Positions 7,217 through 14,547 are shown, numbered from the stretch's first letter. The stretch is 32,540 nucleotides of DNA from Desulfosporosinus sp. (GCA_003132105.1 PKWS01000323.1:1-32540); one strand, 5' to 3'. Notes: generated by a model not told the origin, from the letters alone. A program made the numbers and translations.

Positions 7217-8026
7217 ATGGGAAAAGTTGTTAAGGAAGAATCCAAAGCAGTAGCGATTAAAGAAGCTGCCTCAGTACCAATGGAAAGCCAGTTGGCAGCT
7301 ATGATGGAAGAAGATTCCGGAGTAGGTTTCGAGAATGGTACGGCAGCCGATTATGCTATCCCCTTCCTGCGGGTTATTCAGAAGGGCAGTCCTGAGTGCG
7401 ATGAGGCAAGTCCAGAATACGATGAGACAATGCGTCCTGGTATGTTCCAGAATAGCGTTACAGGCAAGCGATATGACGGCAAGAAGGGTGTGCTTTTTGT
7501 CCCGGCTATGTATCTCCGGGTGGGAACCAAATGGGCTTCAAATAAGGCTGATGGTACCGGATTTAGGGGGCAGATATCTGCAGCGGATCTGGATCGGGTG
7601 CTACTTACCTGTGAGCGTGACGAGAAAGGCCACGATATTCTTCCAGATGGGCTTATGCTAGTAGATAATCGGCAATGGTTCGGCCTTACTCTTGACGACG
7701 AAGAAGTATCCCCTGTATTATTTTCTCTTAAAGCCACCCAGATTAAGAAGTCAAAGAAATGGTATGCTTTTGCCAACGGACTTCGGCACAATGGCAAACC
7801 TACACCACTATATTCCCAAGTCTACCGTATTACTACTGTCCCGGAAAAGAATGACCAAGGCGGCTGGATGGGTGTTACAATTACCCATGAAGGTACTGTG
7901 CCAAATGTGGAAGTAGCTCTTGAAGCTAAGAACTTCCGGGGGATGATCCTCAGCGGCACGGCCAAGCCTGTCGAGCCTGATATTGAAGAATCTACCGGTG
8001 CCGAACCCTTTAACAATCAATTTTAG
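7217..8026 (+). CDS. Conserved phage protein, possible ssDNA-binding or replication factor
   Basis: A 269-residue protein with ribosome site AAGGAG. After a charged N-terminus comes a pattern I recall from a widespread phage family: YAIPFLRVIQKGSPE, a MRPGMFQNSVTG segment and GVLFVPAMYL. A beta-rich region follows (PVLFSLKATQIKKSKKWY), with a C-terminal acidic linker ending GAEPFNNQF. Acidic linkers with a terminal aromatic tip occur in ssDNA-binding proteins, and the gene sits upstream of a primase. That function is a guess, as I see no OB-fold signature. A structured terminator follows directly. Confidence 0.6.
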   Translation: MGKVVKEESKAVAIKEAASVPMESQLAAMMEEDSGVGFENGTAADYAIPFLRVIQKGSPECDEASPEYDETMRPGMFQNSVTGKRYDGKKGVLFVPAMYLRVGTKWASNKADGTGFRGQISAADLDRVLLTCERDEKGHDILPDGLMLVDNRQWFGLTLDDEEVSPVLFSLKATQIKKSKKWYAFANGLRHNGKPTPLYSQVYRITTVPEKNDQGGWMGVTITHEGTVPNVEVALEAKNFRGMILSGTAKPVEPDIEESTGAEPFNNQF

Positions 8027-8028
8027 TA

Positions 8029-8096
8029 GGGTCGATTTCAATGCCCTAGCTCCGAAGCGAATCGACCTTCGACAACTAGGAGCTAGGGCTTTTTTG
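8029..8096 (+). terminator. Terminator with interleaved second stem (possible pseudoknot)
   Basis: The terminator stem is GCCCTAGCTCC (8043-8053) pairing perfectly with GGAGCTAGGGC (8079-8089), followed by TTTTTTG. A second perfect stem interleaves with it: GGTCGATT (8030-8037) with AATCGACC (8060-8067). Arm order 1-2-1-2 is that of an H-type pseudoknot, with connecting segments of 5, 6 and 11 bases. Confidence 0.75.
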
Positions 8097-8107
8097 AGGA
8101 GATTATA

Positions 8108-8368
8108 ATGCGTAAAATTCAAGATGTCTCCACTGAGGTACTTCAGGACCAGCTTCAAGCATTAAATAGTGAAGATCTTGATCTAAATATATGTAGTGTA
8201 GATACTACTTCTTGCAATGGTCCTGGAGAGCAGCTGCAATTTTGTTATAATTGCTCGTATGTCTGGTTTGAAGGAGATGTATGTCGATTAGATATAACAG
8301 AAGAACAGCGGCTGAAGTGGATTGACGGAATAACTGAGGAATTGGCGACTAGACGCATTGTTTCATGA
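8108..8368 (+). CDS. Hypothetical protein upstream of primase
   Basis: An 86-residue acidic protein with ribosome site GAGGAG inside the tail of the terminator structure. It has Cys29, a CNGPGEQLQFCYNC stretch (36-49) and Cys59, a possible metal site, flanked by helical segments (TEVLQDQLQAL, EEQRLKWIDGITEELATRR). Its stop overlaps the primase start (ATGA), implying coupled translation. Function unknown. Confidence 0.6.
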   Translation: MRKIQDVSTEVLQDQLQALNSEDLDLNICSVDTTSCNGPGEQLQFCYNCSYVWFEGDVCRLDITEEQRLKWIDGITEELATRRIVS

Positions 8369-9966
8369 GTCTCGGCGAAAGATTTCATACATTATTCATG
8401 GGGCTTGAAAAGTCTCATGGAACCTATAAAGTCGATGACTCAAAGAAGCCAGCTGGCGATAAGGTAAAAGGGAAAGCTCTTACTGTTCATGCATCAGTTA
8501 CAAATGCGTTATGGGATAGGCATCTGGCTGGAGAGATTGGTATTGGGATTATTCCCATTCGAGAGGATGGGACTTGTCTTTGGGGAGCTATAGATGTAGA
8601 TGATTATACTACTGATCATATAGAATTAGGGCAAAGAATTAAAAATATTGGGGCGCCGCTATTAGTATGCCGAACTAAAAGCGGTGGCGCTCATATGTAT
8701 ATGTTTTTCTCTGAGCCTATTCCCGGAACCTTACTTAGGGATAAATTAAGAGAATGTTCAGTAGCTCTTGGGGTATGGAAAAAAGAACTAGAGATTTTTC
8801 CTAAACAAAAAGCATTAGAAACGGATGCTACTGGTAATTGGATTAATATGCCTTACCAGCATGCAGATTTTACTACAAGGTATTGCATTCATAATGAAAA
8901 ACCTCTTGCAGCTGAAGAATTCTTAACTCTGGCTGAATCTTATAAAGTTAACCTTCAATTTATTCAATCTTTTATACCTAAACTTGCTAAGAATGATGAT
9001 AATCTTGATGATGAATGGAGTGAGGCACCGCCTTGTCTGGAATACTTAGTTAAAAACGGCTTCCCGGAAGGGTCTAAAAACAATGCTCTTTTATCCTTAG
9101 CTGTGTATGCCCGAAAACGATATGAAGATTGGAAGACTAAAGTTTCAGAATATAATACGGCATGGATGAGAGGTAGTTTTGAAGAAGTAGCAGGTATTAT
9201 TAAAAGTATCGGGAAAAAAGAATATAGATATAAATGCGGTGATGTACCGCTTTGGGAACATTGTAATAAAGAGCAATGTAAACGGCGTAGATTTGGAATT
9301 GGAGAAACAAGAGGAGTAGGCCGACCATCTGCAAGTGCAGCTGATAAAGACGCAATACTCTGTGTATTAGAGGAAGTGGATCGGCCGATAAGAGTATATC
9401 GTCCGCCTGATGGCAGTAGCGATGAGCCTCAATGGATTTTTCCCATGTCCAATGGGCATCAACTGGATGTAACTCTGGATATGATATTAGATCAAGGGCG
9501 ATTTTTACGAGAATATACCAAGCGATTTGAGCGAGTACGGCTCCCAGTTCCGGCACCTAAATGGCAGATCCTAGCGAATGAGCTTATGGCTGAAGCTGAG
9601 GTAATGGAATTACCAGCGGATGCTGGTCCGGAAGGGCAATTAATGTTACATTTAGAAGCATTCTGCCTAGGGAAAGTTACCGGCCTGGATAAAGATGAGA
9701 TTACACTTGGTCATCCATGGACAGATCCAGATGGAATAACTTGGTTTAGGAGCAAAGACTTTCTTAAATACCTTAATCAAGAGCGATTTAAAGCATTTAA
9801 ATTAAATGAATTATATGCAATCTTTAGGAAGCATGGGGGTAAGAATGACAAATTTATGATTAAAAAGAAATGCTGGGGTGTATGGGGATTCCCTGAGTTT
9901 CAACATCAGACTGAGGATTTTGCTTCAATAGTAATTCCCTTAAAGGATGAAGAAGAGAGGTTTTAA
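8365..9966 (+). CDS. Archaeo-eukaryotic-type (AEP) DNA primase
   Basis: The 533-residue protein has the AEP catalytic set: LWGAIDVDDY with the metal-binding pair Asp77 and Asp79, CRTKSGGAHMYMFF with the SGGAH motif at 106-110, and EIFPKQ (143-148) followed by GNWINMPY (157-164). A Cys cluster, CGDVPLWEHCNKEQCKRRRFG (roughly 290-310), resembles the zinc element after the catalytic domain in phage and TOTE-type primases. The C-terminal 200 residues look like an accessory domain (DITLGHPW-like EITLGHPW, FRSKDFLKYL). It would synthesise replication primers. The start overlaps the upstream stop by ATGA. No helicase domain is fused; separate helicases flank it. Confidence 0.88.
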   Translation: MSLGERFHTLFMGLEKSHGTYKVDDSKKPAGDKVKGKALTVHASVTNALWDRHLAGEIGIGIIPIREDGTCLWGAIDVDDYTTDHIELGQRIKNIGAPLLVCRTKSGGAHMYMFFSEPIPGTLLRDKLRECSVALGVWKKELEIFPKQKALETDATGNWINMPYQHADFTTRYCIHNEKPLAAEEFLTLAESYKVNLQFIQSFIPKLAKNDDNLDDEWSEAPPCLEYLVKNGFPEGSKNNALLSLAVYARKRYEDWKTKVSEYNTAWMRGSFEEVAGIIKSIGKKEYRYKCGDVPLWEHCNKEQCKRRRFGIGETRGVGRPSASAADKDAILCVLEEVDRPIRVYRPPDGSSDEPQWIFPMSNGHQLDVTLDMILDQGRFLREYTKRFERVRLPVPAPKWQILANELMAEAEVMELPADAGPEGQLMLHLEAFCLGKVTGLDKDEITLGHPWTDPDGITWFRSKDFLKYLNQERFKAFKLNELYAIFRKHGGKNDKFMIKKKCWGVWGFPEFQHQTEDFASIVIPLKDEEERF

Positions 9967-9970
9967 GAAA

Positions 9971-10069
9971 TTGAGATATTTAGTGGTTTATCCATCACAT
10001 AATAAATATTTTAAGGAGCACGCACGCATTAGGCGCGAGTGTAAAATTCGGGGGGCTGAGTATGAATAA
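9971..10069 (+). CDS. Possible very small basic protein, TTG start
   Basis: A 32-codon ORF between primase and UvrD helicase, with GAGAGG upstream and a TTG start. The product is basic (YFKEHARIRRECKIRGAEYE). It overlaps the likely helicase start at 10062. Support is limited to spacing and the ribosome site, so it may be spurious. Confidence 0.3.
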   Translation: MRYLVVYPSHNKYFKEHARIRRECKIRGAEYE

Positions 10070-10093
10070 TCAGACGGTCATACTTGGCCCCCC
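10050..10093 (+). promoter_or_regulatory. mRNA hairpin sequestering the helicase start region
   Basis: GGGGGGCTGAGTA (10050-10062) can pair over all 13 positions with TACTTGGCCCCCC (10081-10093), two of them G-U pairs, around an 18-base loop. The left arm holds the only ribosome-site-like G run and the A of the ATG at 10062, so the fold would limit helicase translation. Confidence 0.55.
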
Positions 10094-10096
10094 CGG

Positions 10097-11491
10097 TTGA
10101 GTACTGGTAAATCCTTCGAATTGCTTAAGATAATAGATATGGAATTAATTAATGGGATAGATCCTAGTAGAATAGCAGTCTTGACTTTTACTAAAAAGGC
10201 CAACGAAGTTATTTTAACTAGAGCTATTGAGAAATTTGGGTTTAATGAGAAAGATGCACCATACTGGGTGACTCTTCACGCACTAGCATATCGTAGACTA
10301 GGGCTACGACGTAATGAAGTAATGGGACCAAAGAATTATACTGAGATAGGAAATGCTCTTGGCCTTACATTTGGAGGGAGTGTTGCTGCAATTGAGGAAG
10401 GATTTTATGGAGGTAGAAATAAAGGAGATAGATACCAATTTTTAGATGGCTTTGCTCGTAACAGAATGATCACCACTGAAGAAGCATTTAGACTATGCGC
10501 AGGAGATGGTGATGAAGAATTAAATAAATTTGAGATGAGAAGATTTAGCAATACACTCCTATCCTATAAAAAGGATAGAGGCATCTTGGATTTTACAGAT
10601 ATGTTGGAAATTCCTCAAGGGCCAATAGATGTTGATGTGGTAATAGTAGATGAGGCCCAGGATCTTTCAACCTTGCAATGGGATTATTTACGGCGGGTAG
10701 TAATTCCTAATGCGCAAAGAGTATATATTGCAGGAGATGACGATCAAGCTATTTACCAATGGAGTGGAGCGGATGTGGTGCAGTTTCAAACTCTTCCTGG
10801 ACGTAGAGTAATCTTGGATCAAAGTCATAGAATCCCACGAGCTATTCACCAATTAGCTGAAAAGATTTCTTTTACAATTAAGACTAGATGTGCTAAGATG
10901 TATAAACCAATGGATAAAGAAGGTTTAATTCGATATTATAGTGATCCTGAAGATGTGGATTTATCGGTATCTGGTACATGGTATCTTTTAGCCCGTAACT
11001 CATATTTGCTTTCTCAATTAATTACAATAGTTCGTGATCAAGGATATACTTATTCAATTCGAGGAGAAAGTGCAATTATTAGTAAACACGTAGATGCAAT
11101 CTTAGCTTATGAAAAATGGCGTAAAGGTATAGAACCATCTACAGCAGATAAGAACCTGGTGGAAAAATTGTCTACTCACCCTTGGCCCGGTACTATCTGG
11201 CATGAGGCTTTAGATAAGATACCTAGGAACGAGCGAGATTGGTATATAAGCGTACTTCGACGTGGGGGTAGTCTAACTAAAGCTCCTAGAATTAATATAG
11301 GCACAATTCACTCTGTTAAGGGCGGAGAAAGTGATCATGTATTACTTATGACAGATATGAGTATGGCAACATGGCATGCAGCTGAAATGAATCCTGATGC
11401 AGAAAAGAGATGTTGGTATGTGGGCGCTACACGAGCACGGGAATCACTTCATATTATCCGTGCACAAAGGGATACAGCATGGGATCTGTAA
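10097..11491 (+). CDS. UvrD/Rep-like superfamily 1 helicase with disrupted P-loop
   Basis: SF1 motifs are clear in this 464-codon frame: AVLTFTKKANEVI (Ia), TLHALAYRRLG, VVIVDEAQDLSTLQW (II, DEAQD 185-189), YIAGDDDQAIYQWSG (III, about 210-224), LDQSHRIPRAI (IV), INIGTIHSVKGGESDHVLL (V, about 400) and CWYVGATRARESLHII (VI). The expected start is ATG at 10062, reading MNNQTVILGPPG. That frame meets TGA at 10098, and the helicase continues in another frame from STGKS. Removing five bases (TGAGT) would give a canonical GPPGTGKS Walker A. The TTG at 10097 has no ribosome site, so as sequenced the P-loop is incomplete. It may be an inactive gene, a recoding site or an assembly error. Confidence 0.8.
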   Translation: MSTGKSFELLKIIDMELINGIDPSRIAVLTFTKKANEVILTRAIEKFGFNEKDAPYWVTLHALAYRRLGLRRNEVMGPKNYTEIGNALGLTFGGSVAAIEEGFYGGRNKGDRYQFLDGFARNRMITTEEAFRLCAGDGDEELNKFEMRRFSNTLLSYKKDRGILDFTDMLEIPQGPIDVDVVIVDEAQDLSTLQWDYLRRVVIPNAQRVYIAGDDDQAIYQWSGADVVQFQTLPGRRVILDQSHRIPRAIHQLAEKISFTIKTRCAKMYKPMDKEGLIRYYSDPEDVDLSVSGTWYLLARNSYLLSQLITIVRDQGYTYSIRGESAIISKHVDAILAYEKWRKGIEPSTADKNLVEKLSTHPWPGTIWHEALDKIPRNERDWYISVLRRGGSLTKAPRINIGTIHSVKGGESDHVLLMTDMSMATWHAAEMNPDAEKRCWYVGATRARESLHIIRAQRDTAWDL

Positions 11492-11769
11492 GTGGGAAAG
11501 CTAAGAAATTATTTTCAAACTGTTATATGTTAGATGGAACCCCAGTTAGATGCCCCTATTGTGGCGGATATAGAATCAGAACTAAAGTTAGGGATAGCTC
11601 AGATGGAATAAATTCGCTAGAGGAAGAATATTATTGCGGTGAATGTGGTATTATCCTGGCCTTTTGGTCTTATGGCCATTTTGACACAGAATTACGGGAA
11701 GATCCTCCGAATATAACTAAGGCTGAATTAACTATGCAAAATACAGCCGGTCTTTTGGAGGATGAATGA
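11479..11769 (+). CDS. Zinc-ribbon hypothetical protein
   Basis: I choose ATG 11479 (96 residues), which overlaps the helicase end by 13 bases and has AAAGG nearby; longer upstream extensions are just helicase sequence in another frame. Two knuckles, RCPYCGGY and YYCGECGI, flank a polar segment, the layout of a zinc ribbon. The C-terminus is acidic (ITKAELTMQNTAGLLEDE). Possibly nucleic-acid-binding, with no family assigned. Confidence 0.6.
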   Translation: MGSVSGKAKKLFSNCYMLDGTPVRCPYCGGYRIRTKVRDSSDGINSLEEEYYCGECGIILAFWSYGHFDTELREDPPNITKAELTMQNTAGLLEDE

Positions 11770-11914
11770 TTTGGAAAAATTCATGTAAAAATTGCGGAAT
11801 AATAATTAAATGGAAAGCTGATAGTTTTTTGATGCGGCTGATAAACATCCAAAAGGCTGGGTATATGACCCTGTTTTAAAAGGTATTGTCTGTCCAAAAT
11901 GTAAGATAGTTTGA
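11766..11914 (+). pseudogene. Small zinc-ribbon gene split by a -1 frameshift
   Basis: ATG 11766 overlaps the previous stop (ATGA) and reads MIWKNSCKNCGIII, then leaves the conserved frame at a T6 run (11825-11830) and stops at 11879. In the -1 frame the chain continues FDAADKHPKGWVYDPVLKGIVCPKCKIV to a stop at 11914. That restores the second CxxC pair needed for a zinc ribbon. The run is read T_TTT_TTG, a canonical -1 slippery heptamer, so either programmed slippage or loss of one T explains it. Confidence 0.6.
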
Positions 11915-11925
11915 GGGAGTATAAA

Positions 11926-12240
11926 ATGCGTAATACAGACAAAAGATTACTTAATGATAAGGAATTCTCTAATGCTGACAAGGAATTCTCTAATGCTGAC
12001 AAGGTATTTCCTACACTAGAGGAAGTTGAAGAATACCTCAAGCAAGATGAAGATAAGATCCGACTGTTACTAGGAATTATAGACGGTAAGATAAAACTAA
12101 ACTTTGGGGATCGGCCTGTGAAGTGGATAGCATTTACTCCGGATCAGGCTGCTCGGATAGCTTATGATATACTGGTACTGGTGAAGAAATTAACTGTTCC
12201 GGAAGAGGAACAAGGAGAAAAAAGGAGTATTATAATATGA
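11926..12240 (+). CDS. Hypothetical protein with duplicated KEFSNAD segment
   Basis: ATG 11926 is preferred over the TTG at 11911 because GGGAG stands just upstream. The 104-residue product begins MRNTDKRLLND, followed by two exact tandem copies of KEFSNAD (a 21-bp DNA repeat at 11959-11979 and 11980-12000) and a third degenerate start KVFP. The remainder is helical and charged, with IAFTPDQAARIAYDILVLVKKL. Its stop overlaps the next start. Function unknown. Confidence 0.6.
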   Translation: MRNTDKRLLNDKEFSNADKEFSNADKVFPTLEEVEEYLKQDEDKIRLLLGIIDGKIKLNFGDRPVKWIAFTPDQAARIAYDILVLVKKLTVPEEEQGEKRSIII

Positions 12241-12392
12241 AATATTGTAAGTTCAAAGTAACGGAATTAAAAGAGATACTCAATGTAATATATAAACATG
12301 TGGGGCTATATCCTACTGACGATCTGATTATTGAATTAAAAATTGAGAGAAGAATAAAAAGTGAAATATTAGCAAGAGGATTGTCAGTATGA
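12237..12392 (+). CDS. Small hypothetical protein
   Basis: A 51-residue ORF with ribosome site AAGGAG. ATGA overlaps at both ends tie it to its neighbours. The sequence is lysine-rich and helical (TELKEILNVIYKHVG, DDLIIELKIERRIKSEILARG). It could be a small helical DNA- or protein-binding factor, with no motif recognised. Confidence 0.55.
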   Translation: MKYCKFKVTELKEILNVIYKHVGLYPTDDLIIELKIERRIKSEILARGLSV

Positions 12393-12739
12393 CTGTCTCT
12401 AAACGGCCAGCTAAAGTGCCGAGTTTTACTCTTCAGAAAGAGACTCATTGCGGCCCAATGTATATAATTGTAGGTCATATTAATGGAAAGATAATAGAGG
12501 TATTCGCTATACTAGGGAAGGCTGGCGGTTGCGGGTCCGCAGTGGTTGACGGTATGGCTAGGATGATCTCATATGGACTTCGTAGCGGAATGGAACCAGA
12601 TAGAGTAATCAAAGGTATGAGCGGTATTCAATGCCACCAGGGGCCAGATACCTGTTGTAACGCTATTGCTTTAGCAGTTAAGGAAGTAATGAATGAATTG
12701 GAGGAAATGGAAATATGTGAGGAGGGCTATGACCGATAA
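12389..12739 (+). CDS. Stand-alone TSCPD-domain protein
   Basis: A 116-residue protein consisting almost entirely of a TSCPD-type domain: ETHCGPMYIIVG (Cys21), IIEVFAILGKAGGCGSAVVDGMARMIS (Cys48), RSGMEPDRVIKGMSGIQC (Cys82) and DTCCNAIALAV (Cys89/90). In class II ribonucleotide reductases such as NrdJ this domain is a C-terminal metal-binding extension with a consensus SCPDAI; here that site reads TCCNAI. No reductase core is visible in the window. A role in nucleotide metabolism or as a free metal-binding adaptor is inference. Start overlaps the previous stop by ATGA. Confidence 0.8.
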   Translation: MTVSKRPAKVPSFTLQKETHCGPMYIIVGHINGKIIEVFAILGKAGGCGSAVVDGMARMISYGLRSGMEPDRVIKGMSGIQCHQGPDTCCNAIALAVKEVMNELEEMEICEEGYDR

Positions 12740-13421
12740 CATCTGGGAACAAATAGTTACTAGCAAATTATCTATCTCAACAGAAATTGCTCAACCCAAA
12801 ACTAATAAATCAGTTATACCAGATGAATGTTTATCAGCTTTTGCTCCCATGTTCCTAGATACAGAAACATCGGGCATGATCCTTAGACGTATGCCCATGA
12901 ATCATGTTTGCCAACCTGATATTATCCAGATAGCAATGATATTGGATCATGCTGATGGGTATTTTAGCCGCTCTATGATTGTAAATCCTAGTGATATTAA
13001 TTCAGACTGGGAATTAGATCCGCAGGCTGAAGCTGTACATGGTATCTCGAAAGAGCAAATTCTGGATGAAGGTATTCCCAGTAGAGCAATGCTGGAAGAG
13101 GTAAAGTATATATTGTCACGATCTTCAGTAATGGCCTGTCATAACTGGGGGTTTGATTCGCAAATGTTAGCCATAGCATTTAATCGAGCAGGTGATACTA
13201 AGAGCGCAATGAAGATCTTGAATGGAAAAAGATATTGTACAATGATAGCAAGCACAAATCTCTGTAGGCTTCCAGGTAAGTTCGGAAATTATAAGTGGCC
13301 TAAACTAGAGGAACTTCACCAATTTTTATTTATGGAATCAGTACAAGGAGCACATGATGCTCTAAATGACACAATAGCAATTCGAAGATGCTATCATGAG
13401 ATGAGGAGAATGGGAATATGA
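12729..13421 (+). CDS. DnaQ-like DEDDh 3'-5' exonuclease
   Basis: ATG 12729 follows a GGAGGG ribosome site and overlaps the TSCPD gene by 11 bases. The 230-residue product has all three exonuclease motifs: FLDTETSG (Asp44, Glu46), HNWGFDSQML (Asp143) and GAHDALNDTIAIRRCYHEM (His209, Asp214), defining the DEDDh subclass used in proofreading, RNase T-like trimming and repair. The polymerase in this window already carries its own exonuclease domain, so this one may act in recombination, primer removal or host-nucleic-acid degradation. Confidence 0.88.
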   Translation: MTDNIWEQIVTSKLSISTEIAQPKTNKSVIPDECLSAFAPMFLDTETSGMILRRMPMNHVCQPDIIQIAMILDHADGYFSRSMIVNPSDINSDWELDPQAEAVHGISKEQILDEGIPSRAMLEEVKYILSRSSVMACHNWGFDSQMLAIAFNRAGDTKSAMKILNGKRYCTMIASTNLCRLPGKFGNYKWPKLEELHQFLFMESVQGAHDALNDTIAIRRCYHEMRRMGI

Positions 13422-13597
13422 GCAAAGTCTCTGTAAAATTTAGGTGTAGAGCATGCGAGAATGGACCATGCACAGTTAAAACTCACACAATAAGTGTTCC
13501 TCAGGTATGTATACATGGACATGGAAGATATGATGTAAATTGGTTTTTCTACTCTCAAGAATTGGAAGATATGTCAAAGAAGGAGAAAAAGGCATGA
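13418..13597 (+). CDS. Small Cys/His-rich protein
   Basis: A 59-residue ORF joined to neighbours by ATGA at both ends. FRCRACENGPC (8-18) provides three Cys and CIHGHGRYDVNWFFY (31-45) adds Cys and His, a plausible single zinc site. The tail is lysine-rich. Function unknown. Confidence 0.55.
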   Translation: MSKVSVKFRCRACENGPCTVKTHTISVPQVCIHGHGRYDVNWFFYSQELEDMSKKEKKA

Positions 13598-13842
13598 AAG
13601 TACGAACAGTTGAAGAGAATAGAGTTTGTAGGTTGGCATGGTGCGGAAAGGTATTAGTAAGAAATGAAAATGAGAGTGCTGCCGGTTTTAGGAAAAGACA
13701 GACATGTGGCCGAGCACACGGAGCGGAACTTTCTTTTATGCATAAAAAGATGCCACGACCGACAATTATTAATCAGATCGGATTGCTAACTAACCCGGAC
13801 GACAAGGGCCGACCATACGCGTCAAAGGGGCGAGGATGGTAG
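13594..13842 (+). CDS. Zinc-finger-like phage protein
   Basis: ATG 13594 overlaps the previous stop and gives 82 residues. The segment CRLAWCGKVLVRNENESAAGF followed by RQTCGRAHG resembles small phage zinc fingers of the form CxxxxCGKxLVR...F..R.TC. An upstream extension to 13540 would run through the previous gene and is rejected. The C-terminus (NPDDKGRPYASKGRGW) is basic and Gly-rich. Confidence 0.6.
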   Translation: MKVRTVEENRVCRLAWCGKVLVRNENESAAGFRKRQTCGRAHGAELSFMHKKMPRPTIINQIGLLTNPDDKGRPYASKGRGW

Positions 13843-14003
13843 ATACCGAGGTGGAGATATTACTAGGCAGGCTATGCGTCCGAGTACTTAAGAAACGAAC
13901 TAATTTAAAGGGAGCTGCACAGCATATGGAGGAGGACGGAGGTTATCGAGTAACCGGCTTTTGGCACGATAAAAAATTTTGTATCGAGATAAGAAAAATG
14001 TGA
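13836..14003 (+). CDS. Small hypothetical protein
   Basis: A 55-residue ORF overlapping the end of the zinc-finger gene by seven bases, with AAAGGGG and GAGG just upstream. The sequence alternates helical (VEILLGRLCVRVLKKRT) and strand-like (GYRVTGFWHDKKFCIEIRKM) parts. It ends immediately before a promoter and closes the unit that began upstream. Confidence 0.5.
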   Translation: MVDTEVEILLGRLCVRVLKKRTNLKGAAQHMEEDGGYRVTGFWHDKKFCIEIRKM

Positions 14004-14011
14004 AGAACCGC

Positions 14012-14072
14012 TTTACAACCCAATATCATAGTGATATGATTATTCTAGAGTTACAGATTAAAGGATTAAAGG
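14012..14072 (+). promoter_or_regulatory. Early-type promoter with GATTAAAGG leader
   Basis: TTTACA (14012-14017), a 17-base spacer and TATGAT (14035-14040) with an extended TGA in front. The leader has two overlapping copies of GATTAAAGG at 14056-14072. The box GTGATATGATTAT is shared with the promoter near 23157. Confidence 0.75.
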
Positions 14073-14081
14073 AGAGAAATT

Positions 14082-14282
14082 ATGAATAAAATTAAGGATA
14101 TTCCGGAAGGCTCTAAGGTAATTATTTTGGGCTTTGGGGCGGGAGACAGCCGAAAAGGGGTGGAAACTTCATATGTTGGACGGCTTGCTATTGGGGAGCT
14201 AGTTAATCTTCCAAAAGAAATAAGTATAGATGGCCACATTTTTAATTTACAGGTTAAGGTTTTGGTGATTAATGAAGATTAA
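14082..14282 (+). CDS. Small hypothetical protein
   Basis: A 66-residue protein, first gene after a promoter, ribosome site AAAGGAGAG. It looks like a small beta barrel: EGSKVIILGFGAGDS, YVGRLAIGELVNLPKEISIDG, FNLQVKVLVINED. Such SH3-like patterns are common in phage accessory proteins. No family named. Its last 11 bases overlap the next start. Confidence 0.6.
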   Translation: MNKIKDIPEGSKVIILGFGAGDSRKGVETSYVGRLAIGELVNLPKEISIDGHIFNLQVKVLVINED

Positions 14283-14547
14283 AAGTTGTATACCGACTCG
14301 GCCTTGCCCCGTATGCAGAAGTGTGGCTACAGGGGTGTATCATTCTCAAGGTTGTAGCTGTACAAATGTAAGGTGGGTAAAGGAAAGGTATTATTTAGCT
14401 CATTACCATTATGTTTGTAAAATTTGTAACCTGGAGTGGGTAATTCCCTATGTTACAATTGAGCTTAAAGTTTGTGACGATGGTAGCCTTGTTTATCGGG
14501 CCCGTTTTTGTACTACTGGCCTTGGCTATACCAACCCCAAAAAGTAA
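14272..14547 (+). CDS. Zinc-ribbon hypothetical protein
   Basis: A 91-residue protein with paired knuckles RPCPVCRSV and YVCKICNLEW flanking a Cys/Tyr-rich loop (GCSCTNVRWVKERYYLAHYHY). The second half is strand-like (IPYVTIELKVCDDGSLVYRARF). Probably a single zinc-stabilised fold. Translation is likely coupled to the upstream gene. Confidence 0.6.
   Translation: MKIKSCIPTRPCPVCRSVATGVYHSQGCSCTNVRWVKERYYLAHYHYVCKICNLEWVIPYVTIELKVCDDGSLVYRARFCTTGLGYTNPKK

Noticed and set aside
7335-7916. Overlapping alternative-frame ORFs on both strands of the 269-residue gene
   Set aside because: No ribosome sites, and codon use and protein patterns belong only to the main frame 7217-8026.
9200-9556. 118-codon minus-strand ORF inside the primase
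   Set aside because: A shadow of the primase gene with no ribosome site and no recognisable protein pattern.
10095-10106. T4 gene 60-like ribosome hop between two GGT codons around the TGA in the helicase
   Set aside because: Take-off and landing codons match, but the product would read GPPGKS and lack two Walker A residues; a 5-base insertion explains the motif better.
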